Below are positions 1 to 9,594 of a stretch of DNA of 64,000 nucleotides, piece by piece (position 1 is the stretch's first letter; each line of letters begins with the position of its first letter). The stretch comes from Armatimonadetes bacterium Uphvl-Ar1 (GTDB lineage Bacteria; Armatimonadota; Fimbriimonadia; Fimbriimonadales; Fimbriimonadaceae), in NCBI GenBank assembly GCA_002162075.1, contig CP021423.1:2356001-2420000 (forward strand), written 5' to 3'. Made by a program: the position numbers and the translations under genes. Below the pieces are notes generated by a model. It saw nothing but the letters and a program-made list of their open reading frames with translations. It did not search any database and had not been told where the DNA came from.

Positions 1-237
1 ATCGGGTTTTCAGATCGTAGAATTGCATTTCTTCCTTCCAAACCAATTTTTGAACTTGGGTTGTTTCTCTTCGGACGAAAAATTGAATCAAAGCGATTCG
101 GCATTTTTCAGCCCAAAGTGAGCGTAGTTTGAACTAAGGTGAACCTAACGTGCAAGACATAAACCAAAAAAAAGCCCGGAATCATCAAAATTCCCCGAAA
201 AACGTTCAAAATTAGCCTAATTCCGCCCTGAATTCCC
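1..237. other. Intergenic region upstream of the Fur-family gene
   Basis: No convincing gene was seen on either strand. The stretch is AT-rich and presumably carries the promoter of the Fur-family gene that begins at 238. I could not single out a promoter or Fur box with confidence. Confidence 0.4.
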
Positions 238-672
238 ATGAATCACGACTTCATTGACCGAATAAAAGCCTCTGGTCTCCGGCTCACCCAGCCCAGAATC
301 GACATCATCAATGCCCTCAAACTCATTGACCGACCAATTGGTGTCTACCAACTTCACGAAAAAATGACGTCCTCCGGGTCAAAAGTCAACGTCGTCAGCA
401 TCTATCGCACCCTCGCTGCGTTCCAAGAACTCGGCATTGTCCATTACATCCCCAGCCAGCAAGGATTCATGTTGTGCACTGCCACTTGCCAGGACGACCA
501 ACAGACCGAACACCTCGTCTGCGACGAATGTGGGAGCGTGACTGAGCTGCCCATGCCCACTTGCGCAACCAATGACCTCCAAGAGCAAGCTGACGCCCGT
601 GGATTCCACACACGCCGCATCCGGGTTGAAGTCGCCGGAACCTGTCAAGATTGCACCACTGCAAAAAATTAA
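238..672 (+). CDS. Fur-family metalloregulator (Fur/Zur/PerR type)
   Basis: Cytoplasmic DNA-binding repressor of metal or oxidative-stress genes. The 144 residues match the usual Fur length. Residues 1-75 form the winged helix (GLRLTQPRIDIINAL start, VSIYRTLAAFQELG recognition region). The C-terminal dimerisation part carries the structural zinc site as two CxxC pairs, C95-C98 (HLVCDECG) and C136-C139 (TCQDC). The metal specificity cannot be read from sequence. The gene stands alone, convergent with the htrA operon and separated from it by a strong hairpin. The ATG at 238 gives the expected N-terminus. Confidence 0.9.
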   Translation: MNHDFIDRIKASGLRLTQPRIDIINALKLIDRPIGVYQLHEKMTSSGSKVNVVSIYRTLAAFQELGIVHYIPSQQGFMLCTATCQDDQQTEHLVCDECGSVTELPMPTCATNDLQEQADARGFHTRRIRVEVAGTCQDCTTAKN

Positions 673-694
673 GGGCCGGGGAAAACCCCGGCCC
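673..694 (-). terminator. Hairpin terminator between fur and htrA
   Basis: A perfect 9-bp GC stem (673-681 with 686-694) encloses an AAAA/TTTT loop. Read on the minus strand it is followed by a T-rich run that overlaps the end of the fur gene, so it probably ends the htrA operon. The plus-strand side has no T tract, so it is weaker for fur. Confidence 0.75.
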
Positions 695-718
695 CTAGAC
701 CGCAAGCACAAAATCGAA

Positions 719-2236
719 CTAGCGAATCCGCCGAGTTTGAGTCAAACGTGACATCTTTCCATCTTCGAATCGCTCCAGAACCACGGTGACTCGGTCGCCC
801 CAGTTCACGTCCTCCAGAATCGTTCGCAAATCGCCGACTTTCGTGACCGCTTCGCCGTTCAACTCAACCAGCAAGTCGCCTTGCTTCGCCCCGACTTGGG
901 CACCGAAGCTATTCTCATCAATGGACATCACGACAACACCCTTTGATTCTGCCGGCAATTTGAACTGACTCCGAAGCGTGGCATCAACTTCGCGAACACC
1001 AAGACCAAGCCGGACCGGCCCATCTGGCATCTGGGGAGCCTGACCCTGGTCGCCAAATAATCGGTCAAACGGAAACTCTTGCATATTGCCCTGTCCTGGC
1101 TGACCCATCATGCCAAGTTGCTGAGGCTGCTCTGGCTCCGCCAACTTCAAAGATGTCTGCTTTCGAACACCATCTCGAATGTAGCCAACTTGGACAGACT
1201 GGCCTGGCGATGCTTCGTACAGCTTGATTCGCAAAGCGAGCTCGGTCGGAACTTCTTTCCCATTTAAACTCACAATCACGTCTTTTGCGACCAAACCCGC
1301 CTCAGCGGCTGGGGTCCCCGCTACAACATCGTCAATCATTGCCCCACCCGGAGCCTTAAACTCAGTTTTTTCAATCGGCTTCAATTCACGAATGAACGCA
1401 CCCAGCACACCACGATCAAACTTTCCTGTTTCGATCAACTCATCCGCAACCGCACGAACAACATTGCTCGGAATGGAGAAACCAATCCCCGCACTTGCCG
1501 CCGTCGTCGAAACAATCGTGGAATTCACCCCGATTACTTCGCCATGGATGTTGAGCAGCGGTCCACCACTGTTGCCAGGATTGATCGAAGCATCGGTCTG
1601 GATCAAACCTGAATACCCTCGCGCCGTCATCGAGTTCGGATCATTTACCGTACTTCCCCGACCAAGCGCACTGACGTGCCCCACCGTAACTGTATCATCC
1701 AACCCGAATGGAGAACCAACGGCAATCGTGAATTGACCAACCCGCACCAAATTACTGTCAGCAAGCGGAAGTGCCGTCAAACCATCAGCGTCTATCTTGA
1801 CAACCGCCAAGTCAATTTGAGCATCTCCACTCTTGATCACTTTGCCCGGAACAGTTCGACCGTCGGGTAAGGCAACTTGAACGGTGTCTGAATTTCCAAC
1901 GACATGGTCGTTTGTCACGATCCATCCATCCGTTCGATAAACAAATCCTGAACCGCTGGCGCCTTGTCCGCTCTGAATACTCACAACCCCTAGCGATGCC
2001 TGTTCAGAAATTCCTGCAAAAGTAGAATCAAGCTCTTCCAGCATTGCCATTCCGGCTTTGGTTGCTTTTGCCTCCGGAGCATAATTGACTGGCATAGAAA
2101 CCGGAGCCTTGTTCCCCAATCCAAGCATCAAGCTCTTGCCCGCATTTGCTGGCGAATTGTTGAGTGCCAAAGCAAACCCGCCAACCGCAACCACGGCGGC
2201 TAATGCAATCATCAAGATCGGTTTTTTTGTAATCAT
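719..2236 (-). CDS. HtrA/DegP-type periplasmic serine protease, two PDZ domains
   Basis: Envelope protein quality-control protease. An N-terminal hydrophobic segment (about residues 6-26) is a signal peptide or anchor. The trypsin-like domain has the full triad: His111 (TNDHVVG), Asp142 (IDLAVVKID) and Ser223 (NPGNSGGPL). Two PDZ domains follow, at about 275-370 and 410-500. At 505 residues it has DegP-like length. It is the last gene of the operon that encodes an ECF sigma factor, its zinc anti-sigma factor and an RseB-like protein. That arrangement suggests it is an effector of the envelope-stress circuit. A 67-base gap separates it from the RseB-like gene, so a private promoter is possible. 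Confidence 0.93.
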   Translation of the reverse strand: MITKKPILMIALAAVVAVGGFALALNNSPANAGKSLMLGLGNKAPVSMPVNYAPEAKATKAGMAMLEELDSTFAGISEQASLGVVSIQSGQGASGSGFVYRTDGWIVTNDHVVGNSDTVQVALPDGRTVPGKVIKSGDAQIDLAVVKIDADGLTALPLADSNLVRVGQFTIAVGSPFGLDDTVTVGHVSALGRGSTVNDPNSMTARGYSGLIQTDASINPGNSGGPLLNIHGEVIGVNSTIVSTTAASAGIGFSIPSNVVRAVADELIETGKFDRGVLGAFIRELKPIEKTEFKAPGGAMIDDVVAGTPAAEAGLVAKDVIVSLNGKEVPTELALRIKLYEASPGQSVQVGYIRDGVRKQTSLKLAEPEQPQQLGMMGQPGQGNMQEFPFDRLFGDQGQAPQMPDGPVRLGLGVREVDATLRSQFKLPAESKGVVVMSIDENSFGAQVGAKQGDLLVELNGEAVTKVGDLRTILEDVNWGDRVTVVLERFEDGKMSRLTQTRRIR

Positions 2237-2303
2237 CTTCTGTTTCCTCGATTGACTCGGTATCTCTAACTAACTTCCAATCACTCCGACCCGTTCCCAG
2301 GGC

Positions 2304-3266
2304 CTATTCTGTTCGGCTCAAAAAGGACCGCACAAGTCCCTTTTTGACCGTATCTGGCACGTCACCCACAAATCCAATTGCCACGTCCTTAGCCTTATCA
2401 ATAGCTTCGGCCTTGATTTCCGACCGCTGCGGAACCGCTCCCTTCTTGTATTGCCACAAGTAGACGTGCACCATTGTCAGGCCATCAGTTAATCGTGCCG
2501 CAAAGAAAGGATCCGACTCTCGCCCGACTAGTTGCTTAGCGTAGATTTCAAATCCAGAAGGCAATTTGGTCGGCACCGTCGGAGTAAAGCCCAATTTGCC
2601 CGTCGCAAACTTGATATCCTTTATCTCCATCGGGCCAAACAATTTCTCACGCTTCGCCGAAGAAGGAACAGATAGCTTGATGTCAAATTCATCATCTGCG
2701 CCAAGGTCAAGCTCCATCACTCGCCAAGTCTTGACCGACTGGCTGCCCCGAAAATTCTCAACTTCGAAGGCTACGGGAACTGACCGCCCTACTGTAAACT
2801 TCGTCTTCCCCATCGCGGAATCCTTCGCCTTGGCTTCAATCATCACCACCGAGTGACCAAGACGAGTTCCCCGACCAACTTCCCGAAAATCATAATTCCG
2901 AACTGCTTTCCGATACATTTCATCTGGAGTTGGCCAAAACGTAAAGAATGAGCGCCTCGTCCTAAGCAAATTATCATCTGCCGAATAGTACTGGTTCTCG
3001 CGCCCATTATCCAAAATCGAAATCCCTTGCATCGAGCTCGGATGGATATGGCTGATCTTCATTCCCTTGTTCCGAACCACGGTCACTTTCACAAGCGAAC
3101 TCTCCGAATCCCATCCGTCAGAACGCACAAGCATTTCCGCTGAAAGGTCAAACGACTCGGTCAGCACCGGACGAAGCACTTTGGAAAAATCTTCACCGCT
3201 CGAAAGCGCAAAGAATCCAAACCCCAAAAATGCCGCTACCATCCTGCACCTGATCAATGAGAACAC
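2304..3266 (-). CDS. RseB/MucB-like exported sigma-regulator protein
   Basis: 320 residues. A signal peptide (about residues 8-25) is followed by a region resembling the LolA-like fold of RseB/MucB, with a smaller C-terminal domain near 220-320. In known systems RseB binds the periplasmic part of the anti-sigma factor and senses lipids or misfolded porins. Sequence similarity is only suggestive. The call leans on position: it starts 10 bases after the anti-sigma gene and precedes htrA. It could instead be a general outer-membrane lipoprotein-sorting-like protein. Confidence 0.65.
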   Translation of the reverse strand: MFSLIRCRMVAAFLGFGFFALSSGEDFSKVLRPVLTESFDLSAEMLVRSDGWDSESSLVKVTVVRNKGMKISHIHPSSMQGISILDNGRENQYYSADDNLLRTRRSFFTFWPTPDEMYRKAVRNYDFREVGRGTRLGHSVVMIEAKAKDSAMGKTKFTVGRSVPVAFEVENFRGSQSVKTWRVMELDLGADDEFDIKLSVPSSAKREKLFGPMEIKDIKFATGKLGFTPTVPTKLPSGFEIYAKQLVGRESDPFFAARLTDGLTMVHVYLWQYKKGAVPQRSEIKAEAIDKAKDVAIGFVGDVPDTVKKGLVRSFLSRTE

Positions 3267-3276
3267 GTATACCGTA

Positions 3277-3732
3277 CTACTCGGGCGCGCTGACCAACAT
3301 CACCGGAGATCCCGGAGAATATGATCCACGCATATCAACAACCGTGTCTTGCCCCTGAGCAAAATCACTCCGGTCACCCGCCACGATCGGTGATTGGCCT
3401 TGCACTTCGACCCAGCGCATCACCGCAAAAACCAAAAACAACATTGCCGCCGCCATGCCAATCGTGGCAATCGACTTCCGCCGAGTCTCCGCCACCGGCA
3501 CCGGAGCGACATCGGCAAAAACTGCCCCTTTCACTCGGTCTAACAAATCGTCGGACGGCTCGACCGTCGGCATCGTAAGTAACGAAGACTTCACCCACCG
3601 CAGCTCTTCAAACTCCGCCGAACATTCCGCACACTGACCAACGTGATCACGAACCAAGAGCATTTCCTCGCCCGTCAATTCACGATCCAAATACGCCGAA
3701 AGCAAATTCTTCACTCGAAAACAACTATTCAT
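3277..3732 (-). CDS. Zinc-binding anti-sigma factor (ZAS family), membrane-anchored
   Basis: 151 residues. The N-terminal anti-sigma domain has the zinc motif H30-x3-C34-x2-C37 (DHVGQCAEC). A single transmembrane helix lies at about residues 88-106, and a short extracytoplasmic tail follows. It should hold the sigma factor encoded just upstream inactive at the membrane. The start codon overlaps the sigma gene's stop by 4 bases (ATGA), indicating translational coupling and balanced stoichiometry. Confidence 0.9.
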   Translation of the reverse strand: MNSCFRVKNLLSAYLDRELTGEEMLLVRDHVGQCAECSAEFEELRWVKSSLLTMPTVEPSDDLLDRVKGAVFADVAPVPVAETRRKSIATIGMAAAMLFLVFAVMRWVEVQGQSPIVAGDRSDFAQGQDTVVDMRGSYSPGSPVMLVSAPE

Positions 3733-4340
3733 TCCGTTACTCCTTGGTGCTCAACTCCCGACAAATGCTCCAAATGCTCCCGAATCTGCTTACGTCCTCG
3801 ATGAATCCTTGATCGCACAGTCCCAACCGAAGTGTCCATAATCGTCGCGATTTCTTCGTAGCTCAAGCCTTCCACATCCGCCAGCACAACGGCCATCCGG
3901 AAATCTGGAGTCATCGCTTGCAACGCCCTCTGCAACGGTTCCCCTAAGGTGTCATCAATTTTCTGATCGCCTCGCGCCGCATCAGAATCTTCAAGATCCC
4001 AAGCCGAACTACTTTCCCCAACCGGCTGGTCAATACTGACTGTCTTGAGCCGACTCGTACGGCGCACATTGTCAATGTGCAAATTCGTCATGATCCGATG
4101 AAGCCACGCCGTGAACGGCAACGCCTCATCATATCGGTGGAAGTAACGGTAAGCCCGGATGTAAGTTTCTTGCAACAAATCTTCTGCCTCAGCTCGGTTT
4201 GAGGTGAAACGATAAGCCATCTGAAAAGCCTGCTGATAGCTATTCGCCATCAACTTTTCAAACAACGGCCTCCGCGATTCCGCATCGCCTGCTTTTGGTT
4301 TCACCCAGGACACAATCACTCCAACAACTCCTTGTTTCAT
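3729..4340 (-). CDS. ECF RNA polymerase sigma factor (RpoE/SigW-like)
   Basis: 203 residues. Region 2 includes AEDLLQETYIRAYRYFHRYD and region 4 ends in a helix-turn-helix (LSYEEIATIMDTSVGTVRSR); the sigma-70 region 3 is absent, as in ECF factors. It lies between holB and its anti-sigma gene and overlaps the latter by 4 bases. The operon partners (anti-sigma, RseB-like, HtrA) point to an extracytoplasmic-stress role. Autoregulation is likely by analogy, but no promoter motif was identified. Confidence 0.93.
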   Translation of the reverse strand: MKQGVVGVIVSWVKPKAGDAESRRPLFEKLMANSYQQAFQMAYRFTSNRAEAEDLLQETYIRAYRYFHRYDEALPFTAWLHRIMTNLHIDNVRRTSRLKTVSIDQPVGESSSAWDLEDSDAARGDQKIDDTLGEPLQRALQAMTPDFRMAVVLADVEGLSYEEIATIMDTSVGTVRSRIHRGRKQIREHLEHLSGVEHQGVTE

Positions 4341-4343
4341 CCT

Positions 4344-5234
4344 TTACCTCTCACCCGCTCCCACCGGTTCCAACGTTTTCGCCAACATCATGCCAAAAAG
4401 GGTATCAAAGCCTAATTGGGCCTGAGAATAACCCGAAATCTCCCGGGCGATCAAGTGGCATTCCGCCCCAATATCCGCCCATTCTGGTCGTTTAGCAAAA
4501 ACCCATCGCGCGATCAACTCCACCAAAAAGACCTGCGACTCCCTTGCCGGAATCCCCAAGCTATCCGAAACTCCCTTGGCCAGGCTCGCTAGCTGTTCTC
4601 CCAACCGCACCGCCGCCCCCCGAGGTGTTCGGTCAATCGCCTCCAAAATCATCCATAAAGTCTCAATCTCCTCCGGAACCGCCCGAATCCGAGCCAGATC
4701 ACCCCCATTCTTCGCCCAAATCCGTTCCATTTCGGATTCCGGTTCGGCCCCGCCCCATCCTTCAAATCCCGCTGCGACACACAAACACCGCGACCGAATC
4801 GTAGGCAAAACTTGCGCAAAAGCCGAAGTTGTCAAAACGACACGGGCGTGACTGGGCAACTCTTCTAAAGTCTTCAAGAGTGCATTTGAAGCTGAACCAT
4901 TCATCCTCTCCGCCTGCCGAATCCACACCACTTTGTTCCGCGCCATCATTGGTCGTGTCCGATAAAAAACGATCATCGGAATCCCCAAAAATTTCCCCTC
5001 TTCCTCCGAATTTTTGACCGGGTGAACCGCTTCAGTTTTGATCTGTCTCCCCGACCCCCAAGGTTCAATCAATTGATAATCCACATGCCGGCTCAAATCC
5101 CGATCCCCATCAACCCCCAACCAATGCCGAATCAATCGATCCGCATACCGACCTAACTGAGCCTCGTCCGCTCCATAGATGAGCAAAGCCTGAGGGTCAA
5201 CTCCCCCCGCTTCAATCCGGTCAATCAACTCCAT
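4344..5234 (-). CDS. holB: DNA polymerase III delta' subunit
   Basis: Clamp-loader subunit that helps load the beta clamp at replication forks. The 296 residues show the delta'-like AAA+ core with WIRQAERMNGSASNALLKTLEELP and VLPTIRSRC (sensor/arginine-finger region). No canonical Walker A is seen, as is usual for delta'. The start overlaps the stop of the upstream PII-like gene by one base (TGATG), and the ECF sigma gene follows after 3 bases. Confidence 0.85.
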   Translation of the reverse strand: MELIDRIEAGGVDPQALLIYGADEAQLGRYADRLIRHWLGVDGDRDLSRHVDYQLIEPWGSGRQIKTEAVHPVKNSEEEGKFLGIPMIVFYRTRPMMARNKVVWIRQAERMNGSASNALLKTLEELPSHARVVLTTSAFAQVLPTIRSRCLCVAAGFEGWGGAEPESEMERIWAKNGGDLARIRAVPEEIETLWMILEAIDRTPRGAAVRLGEQLASLAKGVSDSLGIPARESQVFLVELIARWVFAKRPEWADIGAECHLIAREISGYSQAQLGFDTLFGMMLAKTLEPVGAGER

Positions 5235-5563
5235 CAGAAGCGGTGAAATTCCTCCACATTCATCACAAACATAACCGCTCCCCCTACTGGAACTTTGACT
5301 GGTGTCGGCAAAAATCCCCCCGGCGATCCCGAATCAAACGGCGCCACGTTCACCATCTGTTCACGCTGTTCACAGTTTGCCTGCACAACCTCCTGCAATT
5401 CCACAAGCTTCTCCTCTTCAACCCCAATCAGCATCGTCGTATTCCCCTCCCGCAAAAACCCTCCGCTCGACCCAATCACCGTGAACTTAAACCCCAGCCG
5501 AACCATCTCGTCCGTCACCCGGTTCCGATCTCTGTTATGAACCACACAAACCACGAGCTTCAT
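5234..5563 (-). CDS. Cyclic-di-AMP receptor-like protein (DarA/PstA/YaaQ family)
   Basis: 109 residues with a PII-like fold. The opening MKLVVCVVHNRDRN, the GFKFTVIGSSGGFLREGNTTMLIGV core and the glycine-rich TPVKVPVGGAVMFVM end match the c-di-AMP receptor family. Members bind the dinucleotide as trimers; their partners are mostly unknown. In Firmicutes this gene also neighbours holB, so the pairing here is conserved synteny. It is the first gene of the holB-sigma operon. Confidence 0.87.
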   Translation of the reverse strand: MKLVVCVVHNRDRNRVTDEMVRLGFKFTVIGSSGGFLREGNTTMLIGVEEEKLVELQEVVQANCEQREQMVNVAPFDSGSPGGFLPTPVKVPVGGAVMFVMNVEEFHRF

Positions 5564-5609
5564 CGTCCCCCTATTGTAGCAAAAATAACGAAATCACCAA
5601 ACTAAATGA

Positions 5610-5642
5610 AGTTGGTCTCCGAACAATGTTCGGAGACCAACT
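5610..5642 (-). terminator. Hairpin terminator downstream of the split pilin gene
   Basis: A perfect 15-bp stem (5610-5624 with 5628-5642) closes on a 3-base loop. It lies 21 bases past the stop of the minus-strand pilin gene and is followed on that strand by a moderately T-rich stretch. Confidence 0.75.
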
Positions 5643-5662
5643 GTTTCAGAGCAAACTCATCC

Positions 5663-6532
<870 letters not shown>

Positions 6533-6656
6533 AATCGTTTCCGTCGGCGAGCACAATCTCCCGCCATACACCCAGAGCAGACCTGACTATCCTTAATCGA
6601 ATGTTAAGAAAAAGGCACATTCGTAAAGTATTTCAACCAGGTTTTCCCCACAAAGA

Positions 6657-6688
6657 AATAACGAGAGGTCATGCGACCTCTCGTTATT
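6657..6688 (-). terminator. Hairpin terminator of the pilin-lipoprotein pair
   Basis: A perfect 14-bp inverted repeat (6657-6670 with 6675-6688) has a 4-base loop. It starts 16 bases beyond the lipoprotein stop and is followed on the minus strand by TTTCTTTG. Confidence 0.8.
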
Positions 6689-6704
6689 CTGCTAAAGCAA
6701 CGCC

Positions 6705-6863
6705 TTATCGATCAGCGTTCGGATCAGGCATCGATTCCTGTTCCTCTTTCGAGAGACCCTGGTTCTTCCAGTCCTCCACGTCCGCCGAATCAACCTCACC
6801 CGTACTGCATCCAACCATTACTGAACCGATGAGTACCATGAGAACGAACCAACGTGCTTTCAT
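6705..6863 (-). CDS. Small lipoprotein, 52 residues
   Basis: A short gene found by reading the gap between the two pilin genes. ATG at 6863 and stop TAA at 6707-6705 give 52 residues. Residues 1-18 are a lipoprotein signal with lipobox VMVGC (Cys19). The mature part is about 33 residues, acidic and hydrophilic, ending PDPNADR. The start codon shares a base with the stop of the pilin gene (TAATG), so translation is probably coupled. A strong terminator follows. The function is unknown; an outer-membrane or pilus-accessory role is conceivable only from context. Confidence 0.75.
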   Translation of the reverse strand: MKARWFVLMVLIGSVMVGCSTGEVDSADVEDWKNQGLSKEEQESMPDPNADR

Positions 6864-7792
6864 TATTGACCCAACGCCCACAGCGGGTAGTTGATGTTCA
6901 AGTTCGGTACCGCTGGTCCGCCCGTGTAGTTGTAAATGCTTCGAACGGCACGGCAGTTGGCACCCATCGGACCAGGAAGAACTGCTCCCGGAATGTATTC
7001 AGCGATTGTCGGAGTTTCAGCCAAGAATTTCTTAACTTGGTAAAACTTTGCTGAACCATCAGCCATACCAAGGACAACTCCACCTGCCGGGGCACCAACC
7101 GGATCAACTTCTTCGGTGGTCGTACATCCGCCAGCATTCTTCAAGAAAATTGCTCGCCAATATTCTCGGACTGCCATGGGATAAACCGTTTGAGGATTCG
7201 GAATTGGGCTAACGTTCAAAGTAGCCCCCGGAGCTCCATAACTGTGTGGAAGCTCAGCAAACAACCATGCCGAAGAAACATTCGGAATTGAAGTCTGGGA
7301 TCCGCCCGTCCAAGGAACTGATGTTGCCGCCGCAGTAGAAAAACCAGTGAGTGCCAAGTTGATCGCAAATGCGTTCAAAATTTGACCGTTGTTGCTCCAC
7401 TCATTAGCGTCTTTAATGCGAAGAGGATGCTCAAATATCTGAACATTCTTCATGTACGGCAACGGATACTTTTGCCAAGCCTGCCAAGTCATGCTATGAG
7501 CGAAACCCGGCGCATTCCCGCCTTGCGAAGCCGGACAGCGAATCTGACCTGCTACGTTGAGTGCTGGGTTCAAAGATGAACCAGCTTCGCAACCCGATCG
7601 TCGCGGATATTGATCGTCATAGTCGCCAATGTAAAGCAACATGCTCGTACTGATTTGCTTCTGATTGCTAATCGCAACTGTCTTCTTTGCTGCGACTTTT
7701 GCTTGAGCAAAAACCGGGAAGAGGATCGCGGCCAAGATTGCAATAATCGCAATCACGACCAAAAGTTCGATGAGGGTGAACGCCTTTCGCAT
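6863..7792 (-). CDS. Prepilin-type N-terminal cleavage protein (DUF1559-like)
   Basis: 309 residues. A short basic leader and KAFTLIELLVVIAII begin a hydrophobic helix ending FPVFAQAKVAAKKT, so it is a substrate for prepilin peptidase and is exported. The body has a globular domain with the YIGDYDDQYPRRSG motif common in these large pseudopilin-like proteins and a C-terminal GVVLGMADGSAKFYQVKKFL segment resembling the DG-x-H-type ending. The ATG is preceded by a good ribosome site (GGAAGGAA). A TTGAAC-17-TAGACT promoter lies upstream. The small lipoprotein gene is coupled to its stop. Confidence 0.87.
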   Translation of the reverse strand: MRKAFTLIELLVVIAIIAILAAILFPVFAQAKVAAKKTVAISNQKQISTSMLLYIGDYDDQYPRRSGCEAGSSLNPALNVAGQIRCPASQGGNAPGFAHSMTWQAWQKYPLPYMKNVQIFEHPLRIKDANEWSNNGQILNAFAINLALTGFSTAAATSVPWTGGSQTSIPNVSSAWLFAELPHSYGAPGATLNVSPIPNPQTVYPMAVREYWRAIFLKNAGGCTTTEEVDPVGAPAGGVVLGMADGSAKFYQVKKFLAETPTIAEYIPGAVLPGPMGANCRAVRSIYNYTGGPAVPNLNINYPLWALGQ

Positions 7793-7834
7793 GGTGAATG
7801 ATTCCTTCCGGTAAGTCCCGGACGTACGAGTATT

Positions 7835-7863
7835 AGTCTACAAAACACCCCCTTGATGTTCAA
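7835..7863 (-). promoter_or_regulatory. Sigma-70-type promoter for the intact pilin-lipoprotein operon
   Basis: On the minus strand TTGAAC (7863-7858), a 17-base spacer and TAGACT (7840-7835) lie about 40 bases before the pilin ATG. Four of six matches in the -10 and good spacing support the call. Confidence 0.6.
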
Positions 7864-7937
7864 CTACCCTGGGTCTAAATTGATTAAGATTTCCCCCATA
7901 AATTCAAAATCAACCCACAATGTACAACTAGATAGGA

Positions 7938-9118
7938 CTAACGATACAAATAATATTCCCGGCACGCCCGCCGTAATCCCGCCGAACTCTCATCAATCCA
8001 ATCCCGCATGTCTCCCACCAAAGCCCCTCGATCAACCATCTCCCGAACCCCCGTCCCCCCCGCCAAAATATCAATCGCCAACTTCTCATACTCGTACTCA
8101 TAAGGCCCGTCCTGCCACTCAAATCTCTCCCCATAAAGCCGACGAATCTCCCCCAAAATCGCCATCGTCGTCAAAACCGGTTCAAAAGCATCCTCGTCTA
8201 AAACATGGATAAACCCGCCCCCACAAATCTCTCCTTTCCATTTCTGGAACGTCGGCTCAAAATGCACCGGCCGAAGCAAAACACCTTCCAAACCTAGCCC
8301 ATTCACCGCATCACAAAGCTCCCACGCATCAATGAAAGGTGCTCCAAAAAACTCAAACGGCCGCGTTGTCCCACGTCCCTCACTCAATTTCGTTCCTTCA
8401 ACCAAACACTGCCCCGGATAAACCAACGCCGTCGCTTCACCCGGCATATTCGGACTCGGCATCCCCCAATGCAACCCCGTGTGTCGGAACTTCATCGCCC
8501 TCTGCCACCCCTCCATCGCCACCACATTCACTTCACAACCAGGTATGTAGGTATCCCGCAAATAAAGCCCAATTTCACCGACCGTCATCCCGTGCCGCAC
8601 CGGCAACGAATACAACCCCACAAAACTCTTAAACGCCATATCATGCCCCGGGCCCTCGACCCGATCACCCCCAATCGGATTCGGCCGATCAAGAATCGTC
8701 ACCGGAATCCCAAGCTCCGCACACGCTTCCATGCAATGAGCCAAAGTCCAAATGAACGTGTAGTACCGCGCGCCCACATCCTGGACGTCAAAAATCAACT
8801 CTTCAACTCCCGCCAGCATCGCCGCACTCGGTTTCCGATGCTCACCGTACAAAGAATAGAAAGGCAACCCAGTCCTGGGATCGGTGTACCCCTCCCACTC
8901 AATCATGTTGTCCTGCGTGTGCCCCAAATCCCGTGCTGAGGCCCAAAACACGCCGCAATCTTCAACGCCCCCGACTTATGAAACGGTAACAAATGATCCA
9001 GCAGGTGACGGCAATCCTTTGCGATACTCGCCTGGTGACAAACCACTGCCATCGACTTACCCGCAAATCGGGCAAACCCATCTTGCACACAAACATCCAG
9101 TCCCGTTAAAACCGCCAT
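7938..9118 (-). pseudogene. NamZ-like exo-beta-N-acetylmuramidase (DUF1343), frameshifted
   Basis: Members of this family remove N-acetylmuramic acid from peptidoglycan fragments during wall recycling. The N-terminal part (GLDVCVQDGFARFAGK, FGPQHGIWG) reads in one frame from ATG 9118 to 8903. The rest (GHTQDNMIEWEGY, FDVQDVGARYYTFIWT, LDRPNPIGG, GMPSPNMP) reads in the next frame to 7938. Restoring one G to the G4 run (C4 at 8922-8925 on the plus strand) joins them as GIWGHTQDNM, about 393 residues. No signal peptide is visible, so it may act in the cytoplasm. It follows the DUF1854 gene by 5 bases, in the same operon as the ABC exporter. Confidence 0.85.
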
Positions 9119-9123
9119 AGCTC

Positions 9124-9594
9124 TTAAACCGTCACCGTCAAAAGGGCCCGACTCCGCTCATCCAAAACCTCAGTGTTCTGAATCTCGTACCGGTTCCCAT
9201 CCACATCTGCCAAAAGCAGATACGTCGGAGACAACCACTGGGCGTTCTCGCTCAAGCTCTGAGTAATAAATTCCTTCTGTCCCCGGTCTGTCAAAACCTT
9301 CCAGTAAGTTGAGCCAAATTCTGTCTTCGCGTCCACAATTTTCTCAATAACTCCATTCAGATACCTCCGCTGGATTTCCCGCATTGCGACTTCCCAAACA
9401 TCGGTCGGTAGTTCCGCCCGAGGATCAGTGACCATGAAAATCTCATGCCCCTTCCCATTCATAAACGCTAGGTAACGATCCGGAAAACTCAATGGAGATG
9501 CCCAAGCCAACTTAACATCGGTATAGCTCCGGTTCCCTTTTGTCAACCTCAGCCGGCCCTCCGGCGCATAAAACAGCTTCATTTCTTCCATCAA
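9124..9594 (-). CDS. DUF1854-family protein
   Basis: 156 residues. It resembles the DUF1854 family, whose genes sit beside an ABC exporter and often in cyanophycin-metabolism loci. Recognisable parts are the basic N-terminal strand region (GRLRLTKGNRSYTDVKLAWASPLS), a helix with EVAMREIQRRYLNGVIEKIV, and LLADVDGNRYEIQNTEVLDERS near the end. The molecular function is not established. The start overlaps the ABC gene's stop by 4 bases (ATGA), so the two are probably made together. No cyanophycin synthetase is present in this window. Confidence 0.7.
   Translation of the reverse strand: MMEEMKLFYAPEGRLRLTKGNRSYTDVKLAWASPLSFPDRYLAFMNGKGHEIFMVTDPRAELPTDVWEVAMREIQRRYLNGVIEKIVDAKTEFGSTYWKVLTDRGQKEFITQSLSENAQWLSPTYLLLADVDGNRYEIQNTEVLDERSRALLTVTV

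Noticed and set aside
6533-6571. Upstream in-frame start of the split pilin gene
   Set aside because: A 13-residue extension would bury the prepilin leader; ATG 6532 fits the family.
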